From Xiphophorus maculatus (Eukaryota; Chordata; Actinopteri; Cyprinodontiformes; Poeciliidae): 64,000 nucleotides of DNA. The notes below the pieces were generated by a model. That model saw only the letters and a program-made list of their open reading frames with translations. It was not told the DNA's origin and did not search any database. Each line of letters starts with the position of its first letter. The stretch's first letter is position 1. Positions 1 through 10,896 of this stretch are shown here, one piece after another. The stretch covers positions 24,423,139 to 24,487,138 of the forward strand of contig NC_036451.1 in assembly GCF_002775205.1 (NCBI RefSeq), written 5' to 3'. The translations under genes were made by a program, and so were the position numbers.

Positions 1-21
1 TATTTGGGGGATTATTTAGTA

Positions 22-496
22 CAGTGGTTCTCAAACTTTTTTCAGTGATGTACCCCCTTAAGAATATATTTTTAGTCAAGTACCCCCTGACACGGGCAAA
101 ACATTTTTGGAATTAAAAAGAGGTACAGTGCTGTAAAATCACTGTCTGATTTATTAAAGCCAAACAACTTATATCAGTGAACCTGACAAATACATCCATA
201 TTACAAACATTGCATGGTAAAACAAAAAAGAAAACAGAAGACGGTGACCACCAGGAAGGTATAAAACCAGTCAAACCGTTTTATTTTAAAGGATATTGAA
301 ACTAAATACTGAATATAAAATTCAGTGCATGAACACACATTTATATTTTATCGAACTTTTTACAAAATAATTTTTCCCAAGACTTATTATGAGGAGCCTA
401 CTGATTTTTTAAAGATATTTTGAAAAGCTTCACGTACCCCCTGCAGTACCTCCACGTACCCCCAGGGGTACGCGTACCCCCATTTGAGAACCACTG
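22..496. mobile_element. hAT-like non-autonomous DNA transposon (MITE)
   Basis: The element begins CAGTGGTTCTCAAA and ends TTTGAGAACCACTG, a terminal inverted repeat of the type seen in vertebrate hAT elements. It is flanked by a perfect 8-bp target-site duplication, ATTTAGTA, at 14-21 and 497-504, the hAT signature. The interior is rich in runs of 'taccccc' and has no coding frame. It lies downstream of the 3' end of the SFT2-family gene. Confidence 0.9.
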
Positions 497-568
497 ATTT
501 AGTAGATATAAATGAACGTTTCTGTAAACGACACTCAAACAACTTTTATGACATTTTCAAAGTGTTAC

Positions 569-574
569 TTTATT
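569..574 (-). terminator. Candidate polyadenylation signal of the SFT2-family gene
   Basis: AATAAA on the minus strand (tttatt on the plus strand), about 470 bases beyond the stop codon of the SFT2-family gene. This is the first canonical hexamer I noticed downstream; usage is inferred. Confidence 0.4.
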
Positions 575-1041
575 TCAAACTTCCAAGATGACATCGTCCA
601 ATATATCACAATTAAATCACAGTCAGAGTGAGTTCATGGACAAATCAAAACTGTGTTCTTCACAACCGTTTGTAGGAACGGCGGCAGCCATCACTGAAGT
701 CATTTTACCGTTTTGGTTTTAGTTTTGCTACCACGTTCTCCAGGCATTCGACCAACATGCTGACGGAAAGAAAGACACTAAAAAGAAAGCAAATCAAATA
801 CCTGAGTATAAACCACTGATCAGAAGGGATTCGGTGTAGGAGCCTTCCAGGACAAACAAATAAAACGCAGTTCTTTGGAAGTCTGCCGCGAAGCAAGATT
901 CTCATCATCTGACAAACCCAAATCATCACCCCTCCTCTGCCGTGCTTGTGAATCAGTGTAGAGATTTGCTTAAAATAATTCAATAATTCAATAGAATCAC
1001 AGTAATTTTTTTTAAAAAAGATAAAAGTTACGAATTCTCTA

Positions 1042-3466
1042 TCAGTAAGAAACCCGTCCCAGCGAATCTCGAACCTTCCTCCCAAAACACACGGATCTAC
1101 ACAGCTTGACAAGAGAGAACATCTTCAGCATCTTCCTGAAAATGTAAAGCACATAAATCAGACATGCAGGCAGCACTACGACACTGCATCACGGTGCAGA
1201 ATTTTCAAACAAATTGCTCCTGCAGCGACTAACCTGACGTACGGCGTGAATGACAGACTGTACCTGCAAACAAAACACATTTAACGTCACAAAGTCACTG
1301 TTGCTGTAAAGACTGAAGAACTGGAGGCGGAAGAGCAGCTCACCAGGAAAATGACAATATGTGCAAAGCGCAAAACAGCATAGTAAATCCGAAGCTGTTC
1401 CACTGGAAGACAACATGAATAATTATAAATGACTTGAGCTGATGCACAGAGAACCAGGAAGTTATAATTAGGGTCTGCTTTGCTGTGACGTTCACTCACC
1501 CATAGAGCTGCATAGGGAGTCAAAACTACGCAGGCCTGGGCAAAACATATAAAACAATGAGAGTAACAGCAACAAACTGTTTATTTGTCCTTTTAAAACT
1601 TGGAACATTACATTACTACACATGGTAGTATACAGCATAATTTGTTTGCATGTCTTTTTGTATTTAAATGCTTCCAAATCTAATGAAACACATCATAGTT
1701 GGCTTGCTTAGTGCCTCTTTGTTAGCCGGATCACTGAGCACAACAAACATTTTTCCTCAGAAGTCATAACTTGAATTAGAGAATCATGTCACGGCCGAGT
1801 CAATGAGTTCCAGTTAAAAGCTAGTAAGACCACAGGAATTTCCTAGTTGCACTTTGCGTAAAGGCTGTCAACAATTAGCCACAAAAAAAAAGCCAGTAAT
1901 AATGCATCTTATGCATAAAAACACGAATGGAGGATGTTCAGGAAAACGAGTGATGCCGAATGAGAGGCAGTCAGACAAACGTTCATATTACTGTTATTTT
2001 TTATTATTTTTTATACATTTCTACGAAGTTAGAGTGCAAATGGATGTAAGTCAGCAAATCCCACTGCTTTAGCAGACTTGTAACAAAAACACATAGTACA
2101 TTGATGCAACGGGATTAGAATCTGTTCTCCCCCAAAAAATTGATATGGAGGACCAAGAGTGGCAAAATGTTTAAATTTTCAGTAATTAAAGCAGTCTTGT
2201 CTGGAAGATTAACGCTGTCCATGTACTGTTACTTATTTCACTTTGTGTGAAACATGTATAGAATGGATTATTATTATTATTATCATCATTGTTGTTTATC
2301 TATGTATTCATATGGATCTGGGATAAATATATAACAAATATTTTTAATGGAATAAAAGTATGCTGTGTTTAATTTGTGTGCTCTTACAAGCATGGTGAGG
2401 GCGGCCAATACTCTGGACATGTCGCACATCCTCTTCAGCTGCTTCACTGGCCCCACGAGAAACAATGTGCTGTATGACAAACAAAGAAATATTCACATAT
2501 ATTACTGAGCTTTACTGTACAGAAGTAGCCAATAAGTGTTGTTGCTTTGATCCGAATTTTTCCAGTATGCTGTTTTAATTCCTACCTGGAAAGAGCAAAA
2601 ATGTTTCCAAAAGCATAGAGGCCGACGAAGAGATCAGTTCCAAAGTGAGGGAGGAAGCTCACATAAACTCCCTGATAGACACACAGGACAGCAAACATAT
2701 CTTACAGATCTTTTATTGTTCTGAAGCTGAATCTGAACTCGATCTGTCACAGTAACAAATTTTACCAGCAGATAAACTGTCCCAGAGATTACTGCGATAA
2801 AAAACAATAATATTGCTGTTTTGAGACTATTTTCAAGTTAATAATGGCATAATGATTAAGGTTTGCCCTCTCAAGGAGGGACAAGGTCACCTCTATAAAA
2901 GGGGGCTAAAATACCAATTCAGTTCTGATTAATCACTTACCAGAATTATGGATCCAACTCCCACAAAGTAACAGCAGATGAATCCCATTAATCCCCAGTT
3001 TGTGGAGGATTCCTTCAGTTTTGGAGGCTTAAGCAAATTACAAGGACGTGATTAAATGACCAATTGATAACTCAGTTTAAATATTAGAAGGGTAAAGATG
3101 AAATGTTTTTGTTTTTTACCTTGAAAACCTTCAATTTATCTTTTTGGTCGTTCTTTCGAACCTTAATACAAAAGTGACAAAATAGTTATTTGATAATCCA
3201 GCTGGACTCACAGTTTAAATAGTAACAGGTAAAGATGTTTATTCTTTTACCTGCAAAACCTTTGGTTTATCCTTTTGGTCCTTCTTTCGATCCTTAATTG
3301 ACTGAAGCATAGCTGGATTCTTAAAAAAAAATCGAATAAAACGAAGAATACAACTAATTTCTTCAGGAAGCGTTTGCACTTCTGGATGGATACAGTAAAA
3401 CTGAGAATCAGTCAGAGGAGCTGTCAGTATTTCACCTGGCCAGGTGTACGGGTCCATGTCACTCAT
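1042..3466 (-). CDS. SFT2-family vesicle transport protein (SFT2D1/SFT2D2-like)
   Basis: Nine coding exons on the minus strand: 3466-3251, 3161-3120, 3027-2941, 2671-2586, 2469-2388, 1535-1500, 1402-1344, 1263-1234 and 1135-1042 (stop), 732 nt or 243 aa; phases agree at every junction. The diagnostic SFT2 core is clear: GNIFALS / STLFLVGPVKQLKRM, then a Trp-Trp junction, then LSFSW / YSLSFTPYVR. Four hydrophobic segments fit the tetra-spanning SFT2 fold (roughly residues 97-120, 122-150, 165-182 and 188-206). SFT2 proteins act in Golgi/endosome membrane fusion and retrograde traffic. The protein is longer than SFT2D1/2 (about 160 aa) because about 90 N-terminal residues (MSDMDPYTW...) look unrelated to SFT2. 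The start could instead be an in-frame ATG at 3517. Exon 2 is a duplicate of the end of exon 1. The C-terminal exon is the least certain part. Confidence 0.85.
2744..2880. repeat. Interspersed fish repeat, family A (partial copy)
   Basis: Contains the core 'actgtccca..gattactgcgataa', then 'attttcaagttaataatggcataat' and 'ccctctcaa'. The same ordered blocks recur at 9600-9860, 49080-49433 and 58234-58632, so this is a dispersed family. It sits in an intron of the SFT2-family gene. Class not determined. Confidence 0.65.
3060..3300 (-). repeat. Tandem duplication containing a duplicated 14-codon exon
   Basis: Two copies about 131 bp apart. Exon 2 (3161-3120) encodes VRKNDQKDKLKVFK and the end of exon 1 (3292-3251) encodes DRKKDQKDKPKVLQ. 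The flanking intron bases also match: 'cagtttaaatattag..gggtaaagatg' versus 'cagtttaaatagtaacaggtaaagatg'. Both copies keep a TTAAG acceptor-like sequence and a GTAAAA donor. Confidence 0.85.
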
Positions 3467-3519
3467 ATCCGGGCAAAGCAGAGAAGAGGTCTCACTCCAA
3501 TATATTTTTGTGTACATGC

Positions 3520-4251
3520 GTGTTTATCACTTTGATCAAACAGGCTAAAATATAATATTTTAATGCGTCTTTTATGATATCATTATCCAATTTGGCCTTT
3601 TTTTGTTAATACAACTCATCTAACTGATGCTTTCCTACATTTCATGACTTTTAAACAGGAATGTTGGCGTTTGTGTTTGAAAGGAAGCAGCGTCAGGCTT
3701 TGCATCATCTTTTTAATGTTCTGAGTGTTTAGTCTCTTCGAAATAGAAGATCTTTACAGTCTATTTTCCTTTTGTGAACCTGTTGCGTGTGTATTGTTTC
3801 TTCTATCGCGCCGTGAACACGGTAACAGTCAAATGTTTAGCGCAGAGAAACAAAATCCGCTACATCAGTAAGAGTGTGTGAAGTCAAAATTGATTCTGTA
3901 AAAATTCAGAAATTCATGCAAAGTCCAACCTTTTTTATATATATATTTTCTGATTAAATAGATTAATTATAGCAGCTCTACTGGTTAATAAAGTTACTTG
4001 AAGTTATAACTACTATAGTTTTTCAACACGTTACTTGGGATGTTTCTATGCATATTACATTTTAGAATACCCATTAACCTAGTCTGGTAAATTAATTTTT
4101 CTTTTGTAATTACAGAATAATTTATGGAGCTGGATGGAGTAATATGTGCAACACAAGCTAGAAAACTTAACTTGAAACATAGGCGGGTTTTTTTTTATAT
4201 TGACAATCTGGTTCACTGCCCAGAGCGCCATTCCATCAGAGGGCGCCACAA

Positions 4252-4252
<1 letters not shown>
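3520..4252. other. Intergenic stretch between SFT2-family gene and TMEM45, nothing recognised
   Basis: AT-rich sequence upstream of the first coding exon of the SFT2-family gene. It should contain that gene's 5' UTR and promoter, but I see no convincing TATA box, CpG cluster or non-coding exon. Confidence 0.5.

Positions 4253-4281
<29 letters not shown>
4253..4281. repeat. (CA)n microsatellite
   Basis: About 14 CA units directly visible; any open reading frame across it is an artefact of the repeat. Confidence 0.97.
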
Positions 4282-4284
<3 letters not shown>

Positions 4285-4287
4285 AAA

Positions 4288-4560
4288 AGTCGGTAACACT
4301 TTATTTGGCGGGTTGTGAATAAGACTGTCATGACACCGTCATAAACATGACATAACACCTGTCAAGAACATGAGTGAATAAATCTTAATGAATATTTATG
4401 ACTGTTGTCATAAAGTGTCATTTGGTAAATCATGACACTTTTAATACAAAGTTGACATTATTCAAAATGTCGTCGTTATAGCAACTTGTCATTAACCCAA
4501 AAAATCATGATCTGACATAAATTTGTTATAAAAGTATTACTGATTAAACTTCAGCTTTAA
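4288..4560. repeat. Interspersed fish repeat ('ggtaacactttatttg' type)
   Basis: Begins 'cggtaacactttatttg' and contains repeated 'gtcatgacac', 'gtcataaacatgacataac' and 'ttatgactgttgtcataaagtgtc' motifs. This layout is familiar from many fish intergenic regions. No coding content; borders approximate. Confidence 0.6.
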
Positions 4561-4794
4561 TAACATAAAGCTACATATTTTTAAAAGTTTTGTCTAAGCA
4601 TTGCTGTGCACTGTCTTATGTCTTATTTAATTCCAACTAACATAAAGACCTATTAGTGTGTTTTTAAATTAATATGAGCCACCTTTGATTGTCAGTAGTT
4701 CAAAATCTATAAAATACTTAATACTCAAACTTGTACTGGATTATTCAACACAAAGCAAAGATGAGTAAAATCACAATTTTAGTTCTATGAAATC

Positions 4795-4800
4795 TTTATT
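4795..4800 (-). terminator. Candidate polyadenylation signal of TMEM45
   Basis: AATAAA on the minus strand, about 750 bases past the TMEM45 stop codon. The intervening 4801-5545 shows no other feature and would be 3' UTR if this signal is used. Confidence 0.4.
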
Positions 4801-5545
4801 TGTCGCAACTGCACCCTAAACATTGTTAAAATCTGGTCCCATTCTCAAAAGATTTTGTGTTTCGATTCGAATTTATAAAAAAACAAAACATTTAACCAAA
4901 ACAGATTTTTTAGCTCTGCTTTCCCACCACTGTGATTTCTTATCCCACCACATCTCAGAAGGGCTCTGTTGGATTGCGGTCCGGTGACTTCAAGTTATAA
5001 AAAAGTGACTTATAAGCTAACTTGAAAATCTGTGTTTGGTTGGCGTGCCACAGATTCATGTTAAACAGTAAAACGTAAACATTTACACCGTTTGAAAAAA
5101 TGAAAAATAAAAGTCAGCCTTGGATTTGGGTTCAGACCACATGCATGGTCTGACGTTCTCGCAAGAGGAAAAAGACACAATACCAGTATGCAAAGTACGT
5201 AAAGGCAAACTTATAAAGTTGTACTTTTTTTACACCGGAATGAAGATGACTGTTTTATCAACATGTTGGCACAGACATAGATGAAATCAATCCAAATAAC
5301 AGGCGACAAACTATTGTACAGACAATAAAGATATGGCAGAAATCAGTTTCCTGTCACTGCAAAAATAAATTATAAGTCAGGCTAAAAGGCTTTATAGCTG
5401 ATTAAATAAGGCAAAGGAAACAATATATCTCTAAAGCATTCTTATAGCCCTGTTTTGTGTGCCTGTGTGCACCCTTAGTCGTGCTGCTGCTGAAGATGAA
5501 AGCTTCGCATCCCTGATTTGTTTTGGAAATGTCGCACAACAGTCC

Positions 5546-8500
5546 TCATAAAATCTCATCCTCTGACTCGGCATCCCGCTCCCGGGGCTTCAGAAGTCCC
5601 ATTTCCATCGGAGGAGTCCTTTTGAGTCTGGAGCGAACCACGCTGAAGAGAAAACAAAAATAAATACCACTTAGGAGTAACATAAACCAGTGTGCTCGAG
5701 TGCTTTCAAGGGGACATACCATGCAAAATCCACCCCTGCTGTTGTATATATTTTATTGTGTACTTGGGAGTCTCTAGGAGCACAAGGAAGTTGAATTTAG
5801 CCGCTTGTGATGCTACATGAACATTTTTATATTCTGTATGGGTCATATTATTCAATCCAATTAGTTTTCTCTGTTACCTATTACGTTTCTGGATGATTAC
5901 CTCGCAGTATTTGCTGCAGAGCTGCTAAAAAAGGCTATGAACTTCCATCTAAGCCAGGGGTCTCAAACTCACGGCCCGCGGGCCAACTGCGGCCCTCGGG
6001 ACGTTAGTTTGTGGCCCCCGCCTTAATATGAAAGTTTAATGTTAGTGCGGCCCGTGAGTTTGATATAATTGGCACTTTTCAGTGTTGTGTGCGGAGCTGA
6101 ACGAACTTACCAATCACAGTGGAGTATATTGCTCTCGGAGGCGGGACATCGGCCGGGCCTATTTGCATTTTCTATTTGTCATTATTTGCATGCGGTACAT
6201 GCGCAATTTCCGCGCCCGCTCCCGCTTCACGTGCTTCAGCATCCAGTCTAGACCCGGAAGTTGCTGATCAGTGTAACGTAATTAAGGTTAGGCGCTGTAA
6301 CGCTTGGGTTGTGTTTAAGGGAGGAGAGGAGGCGGCAGATTCGTCAGGACGGTCAAAAACTCACAACCACACTGGTACTGGGAATTAATAAATACGCTCT
6401 TCACCAACCTTACAAAGCCCGGTTGAACAGCTGCTATATTATCAAACATGAAAATTGAGCAGCGTCCAAACAACCCGTAACATTACTAAAAAGTTAGGGA
6501 GCTAACATGTCCATCTAGCACGTTTCTCCCACGCTCTCTACAGAGAAGCCGTGGCGCATACTTCTGACATCATTAGCAATACTAGAGTATCTTAAAGAGA
6601 CACTACACAATTACGGCTGTTACAGCGCCTGACTACAGCCAAATATGGTCATAGGCAATCAGAAAGGTTTGGCTGAGGAGACCGTGTGTGTGAATGCGGC
6701 CCAGCCTCACCCAGACTCTACCTTCAGCGGCCCCCGGGTAAACTGAGTTTGAGACCCCCGATCTAAGCAATGTCGCGGATCCGCCATTTTTATTTCTCGC
6801 AATGACTTTGTGTTCCAAGTTTAAGGATGCAAAAGCCACACACGAATGAGTCAAAATGTTCGGCTTTTGGGTGTATTAACCCACACAATTCATTACACCA
6901 TCTACTAGAGTCAAAAAATCTTCAAAGTGCATGGTAAATGTTATTTTTCTTGGACATTTACTCCCATGAGTGGGTAAAGTCCGTTTGCCTACAGCATTTC
7001 AACATCAAGCACTGAGCAAATTCTGCTGGTATCAATAAGTATTTGCCAAAAGACTTTGTCTGATCCTTCTGCTAAGATGCTAAGATGACAGCAAACTTTA
7101 TTTTAGACAGAAGTTTATTGTGTGTTGATATGAAATCCTTGCCATTGTTTTGATAGCATTAGCATCGTGGAACACTGTGCGACCTGGAGGTGGGCGGGGT
7201 TTAAAGATTTAAAGAGACGGCACCAAAATGACTTGCTTTCAGAAAAAGGGGGTGAAAGAGGTGCGGGAGAAAGAGGGGGAAAATGTTGCAGTTTCACTCT
7301 ATATAGACCATAATTGAATGATTTAAAAGGAAGAATTTAAAAGCATGACATGTCCGCTTTAATCTGGAAGCATTCCAGGACAACCAAACAGTTCTTCATA
7401 TATCTATCGAAGCAAGTTCTTACCAGCTGACGGTGCCGTACACCACACCGACGACTAGAATGGCAAAGACGAAGTGCCAGGAGAAGCACATGGTGATAAA
7501 CATCATGGTGTTGTGGTCTTTCATGTCCCACACGGTGCCGTTGGGAGGGTACAGCACGAAACCGATCTGTGAGCGAATAGGAAGGTTAGAGAGAGAGGAG
7601 CGCCCACTGATCTGAGCTTCAGTTTCTATGGGATCCCAGGCAGATTTACCTCCCAGAACCAGCTGCCTTGCAAGATGGTGAGGGTGCAGCACAGCAGCTC
7701 CAGGACGATGTTGTCTCTGTGGAAGACCTCCAGGAAAAATATAAGACTCTCACCAAAGATGGCGTAGAGGAGGAGCTGATGCACATGGACGTCCAGCATG
7801 GTCCGTCCATGGAGGTGGTAGAGGAAGAGGAACCCTGAGCAACAGAAAACAGATAGAACTTGATAGAAATAGAGGAAGGAGTTCAACTTTATGAAAATTG
7901 TTAGTGTATTTCATCCGCTTATGGGGCCCTGCTAAAGTATTTAAACCTCTTGAGAATTTCACATGATAGGTTTTTTTTTTTTAGAACTTCTTAGAAAAAT
8001 TTTGAATTAATATCAATAAGAACAGCATTTAATTTCCCTTTGGGATCCATGAAGTATTTCTGAATTTGACTAAATATCTGTGTGTAGTGTCCAATATACT
8101 CTTACGTCCCACTCAGTTCTTTGTAAAATGACTGAAATTACAGTTTCCTGTCCCTGAAAGGACAGGAAGCTGTAATTTCAGGGACAGCTTATGTTTATCT
8201 GCCATGCCAGACACATGGCAGATAAACATGTATCTGCCATGTTTATGGTGGCAGAACAAAAATTATTCTTTGCAAAAAAAAGAAAAAAAAAAAGATCAAG
8301 CTCAGCCAGACTGCAGATGAACATGAATGTTCAAAGATTCTCAGTTGTGTTTAGGTGTTGACTTTGACTGAGCCATCCTAACACGTGTTTATGCCTTAAT
8401 CCACACCTGGAATCTCAAATTAAAGTTTTTGAGGACACACCTCATTTAAATGAGCATGAAATTAAGTTCCACAAAGTTTTGCTAGCAACTGCATCATTTG

Positions 8501-9490
8501 ATCGTGTTGTGGTCAAGCAGAGACAAATTCAGAAACTGCAGGATACCGTCCTGCTACTCCATTGTGTCTCTGGCTGCGTGTTTAGGGTCATTGTCCAGCC
8601 GGACGGTATAAATCTCCACTCCACCTCTTTCTCAAGACTTTTGCTGTTTCAAAAACGTTTCTCATAGATTCGCCTGCCTGCCTGTTGCTGCTGCAAGCAG
8701 TCGTTTCTAAAGCCACATCCTGCCATCAACATGTCAGAAGGTGGGAATATCATGTTCAGCGAACAATTTCAATCTTGGAAGTAAGAACATCTGGGAAGAA
8801 ATGTGAAGCTTTTTTGTTTGTTTATTTCGGAACAGAAGATGATTCAATTTCACAATGCAAAATTGAAATTAAATAAATTATGGCTACTGAAGAATCCAGA
8901 TGTTTCTCTCAGAATTCTGACTTTTGATTTGACAAGATTGATGTCATAATTCTAAGGTTAAAATTAGTTATTTCCACACAGACGGACACAGAACACACCT
9001 TCGACAAAGAACGCGATCCCCAGCATCAGCTTGTCCAGGGCCACCGGGACGGCCTTGGTCGTGTGGACAATCAGAGACACGACGGCGGCCAGGAAGAAGA
9101 ACAGGTACATGGTTGTGTGCTGCCAGATGTGCAACTGCTCCCAGTGTTTCTCTGTAAAGTCATACAAATGAAGCATCGGGCCATTTGCGACATACTGCTC
9201 GCAGATCATACCTGGGGAGAGCAAAGGGAGTGTTAGCCCACCTGCATTAGGACGATTTAAAAAAAAATTGGAGAAGAAACAAAGACCCGCTCACCAATAA
9301 CGGAGCAGAAGAGAAAAAAAGAGTTTTCAATTATCTCCATGCGTCGCTGCAAGGTCCTGCTGGCGAGCCGGGTGGAGCCAAAGCTTTTGTTCCTGCGGGT
9401 GGCGTGCCAGAGGGAGAACTTTCCCGCCCACCAGATCCCTATTAGCAGGAATACGGTGCCGGGGAGAACGTGGCCCTGGAAGCTGCCCAT
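5546..9490 (-). CDS. tmem45a: Transmembrane protein 45 (TMEM45A/B family)
   Basis: Five coding exons on the minus strand: 9490-9295, 9211-8999, 7834-7650, 7566-7424 and 5642-5546 (stop), 834 nt or 277 aa, close to human TMEM45B (275 aa). All phases agree. Family landmarks: N-terminus MGSFQGHVLPG (human B: MANFKGHALPG), HTTMYLFF in the middle, the HLHGRTMLDVHVHQLLLYA segment (exon 3), SWFWE/IGFVLYPPNGT and MMFITMCFSWH (exon 4), and an acidic C-terminal tail. About seven hydrophobic segments predict a multi-pass membrane protein. TMEM45 proteins are reported from the secretory and endolysosomal system; biochemical function is poorly known. The initiator ATG lies 13 nt inside an exon with a good acceptor at 9504-9505, so a 5' non-coding exon must lie upstream, possibly in the CpG-rich block at 15.3-15.6 kb. 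The symbol follows the LNP1/TOMM70 neighbourhood, where human has TMEM45A; the sequence alone does not separate A from B. Confidence 0.93.
5955..6760. mobile_element. hAT-like MITE
   Basis: Starts CAGGGGTCTCAAACTC and ends GAGTTTGAGACCCCCG, an inverted repeat of the common vertebrate hAT type. Perfect 8-bp target-site duplication ATCTAAGC at 5947-5954 and 6761-6768. The interior is GC-rich near the left end ('cggcccgcgggccaactgcgg'). It lies in the last intron of TMEM45. Short open frames inside show no transposase similarity. Confidence 0.92.
8133..8228. repeat. Two adjacent perfect or near-perfect hairpins
   Basis: Hairpin 1: 21-bp arms at 8133-8153 and 8160-8180 with one mismatch and a 6-base loop. 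Hairpin 2: perfect 15-bp arms at 8192-8206 and 8214-8228 with a 7-base loop, followed by a further partial copy of the arm. Located in a TMEM45 intron; likely transposon-derived. Confidence 0.85.
8336..8666. repeat. Degenerate interspersed repeat, family B interior
   Basis: Contains 'gttgactttgactgagccatcctaacac' and 'gtttagggtcattgtccagc..gacgg', blocks that in other fish belong to a repeat ending in CTTGCAAAAGTATTCA-type termini (see 27936-28416 and 60376-60960). The termini are not visible here, so this is a fragment. Borders approximate. Confidence 0.5.
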
Positions 9491-9599
9491 GACCCCACAG
9501 CACCTGCACGACAGCAAGCCAGAGCAATCATCGCCTGAATCCCATGGGTGGACTGGATAAGCCTCCTCTCTCTGTGATTTTGAGTCTGAAAATCTCTTA

Positions 9600-9860
9600 T
9601 TTTGGGAAGGTGATGATATTGATAACAGGATAATGTTGCAAGTTTGCTCAAAGACCAATAAACTTTCATTTTGCGCGGAGCACTCCACACTGGAACCGAG
9701 AGACATTTTAAATATCTGAAATAAAACACAAAAACCAAAAACAATAAAGAAGAAGGAAGTAAAAACCAAGAATAAAATAAACAATGAAGCTTCTAAACAA
9801 GATTTCCCTTCAAAAAGTATTAACCATCAGATTGGATGGTTAATACTTCCAATCTGATGG
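9600..9860. repeat. Interspersed fish repeat, family A
   Basis: Carries 'caagtttgctcaaagaccaataaac', 'ttttaaatatctgaaataaaacac' and 'cccttcaaaaagtattaaccatcagat', in the same order as the copies at 49080-49433 and 58234-58632. Lies just upstream of the TMEM45 first coding exon. Confidence 0.7.
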
Positions 9861-9914
9861 AATTGGAAGTATTCCAATGAGCTTGTTTCTGAACTAACAA
9901 GCTCAGAAACTCCG

Positions 9915-9974
9915 CTTGTTAGTTTCTTTTCCTCCGCTTCGTAATATGCTTAAATTCAGCGGGTCGTCTCGTCT
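9915..9974 (-). pseudogene. 28S rRNA 5'-end fragment
   Basis: The minus strand reads as the start of the large-subunit rRNA: AGACGAGACGACCCGCTGAA, then TTTAAGCATATTACGAAGCG and GAGGAAAAGAAACTAACAAG. This is the highly conserved segment at the 28S 5' end, which also holds the usual ITS reverse-primer site. Only one difference from the usual vertebrate sequence is visible (TTACTAAG becomes TTACGAAG). The match stops abruptly on both sides, with no 5.8S, ITS2 or further 28S, so it is a ~60-bp rDNA scrap, not a functional gene. Confidence 0.85.
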
Positions 9975-10896
9975 ACGAGGAAATCGACGACTTTCCTCTG
10001 CAATTACCATTTTCAGCCTTTTGATCCAACTCCTCCAGCGTTGCCATGGCTCCGTCTCTGATTTTCATAATACCGTAGCCCTCTCCTTCAACGCCGCAGT
10101 CCTGCCCTCACCTCACGCTGACATTTCAAACAAAATCCCAATAAAACGCGCTGCGGTTTTGCGGCAGCAACGTGATAAAACGTGAGGAAGATCAAGAAGG
10201 GCCAACACTTTCACAAGGAGCTGTACATAATTCACAGAGACGGGAGAGGCGTGTAATAAAATGAGATGGAAAAAGTGAAGGAGTGGCCGTAATTTGGGTA
10301 AACAGCAGCAAACCTACATCTGTTGGAGAGCAAATTACGTCGGAGGAAAGGGCTTGAACTTTTAATAGTATAGAGCCAAAAATTATTTAGAAAAAGAAAA
10401 TAAAACCTCCTTACACGGAATGAAATAGCCTAAAGAGGAAAAACACAAAAGTACCCCCAAACACCCCAGCTGTACTCCTGTACTCTCCTTTGTGATGGAA
10501 ATGACAAAGGGAAGCTTTTGAACATCGACAGAGCGTTTGAGATGTTAAATGGAGCTCATCTGTGTGTCAGATGGCTCCTTTCCCTGTGTGAGCTCTTCAG
10601 GCAGAAGAAAACCCTTCAGCAGCCACGGCGAAGCCCTTCCTCGCCTCACTGCAGTGTCACAGGAAGAGCCATCAGAGCCTGGGCGGCCTTAATCACAGCG
10701 GCCTTAAGCAACAACAAGCCAGCTGCGGCCGAGACGCTGATCCACTCCAGGAAAACCTGGACTTTTGTTGTACTGAGAGCAGCGGTGAAGGGGGTTTATT
10801 CACTGATGTAGCCAATGCTGCATCATGGAACATTGTTGGCATACTGCATTCAGCTGCTTAAAGACTTTTTCTATTTTTACTTTTATTTTGTGCTTA
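9975..10896. other. Stretch upstream of TMEM45, nothing recognised
   Basis: Mixed composition with moderately GC-rich patches. The longest forward frame (about 97 codons near 10518-10811) has no motif I recognise and no supporting splice context. A partial X-box-like 'gttgccatggc' is at about 10040. Confidence 0.4.

Noticed and set aside
9257-9784. 175-codon minus-strand frame as a longer TMEM45 start
   Set aside because: The part upstream of 9503 is repeat family A read through an acceptor; the family N-terminus starts at the ATG at 9490.
10518-10811. 97-codon forward frame
   Set aside because: No motif, no splice context, no homology recognised; length compatible with chance.
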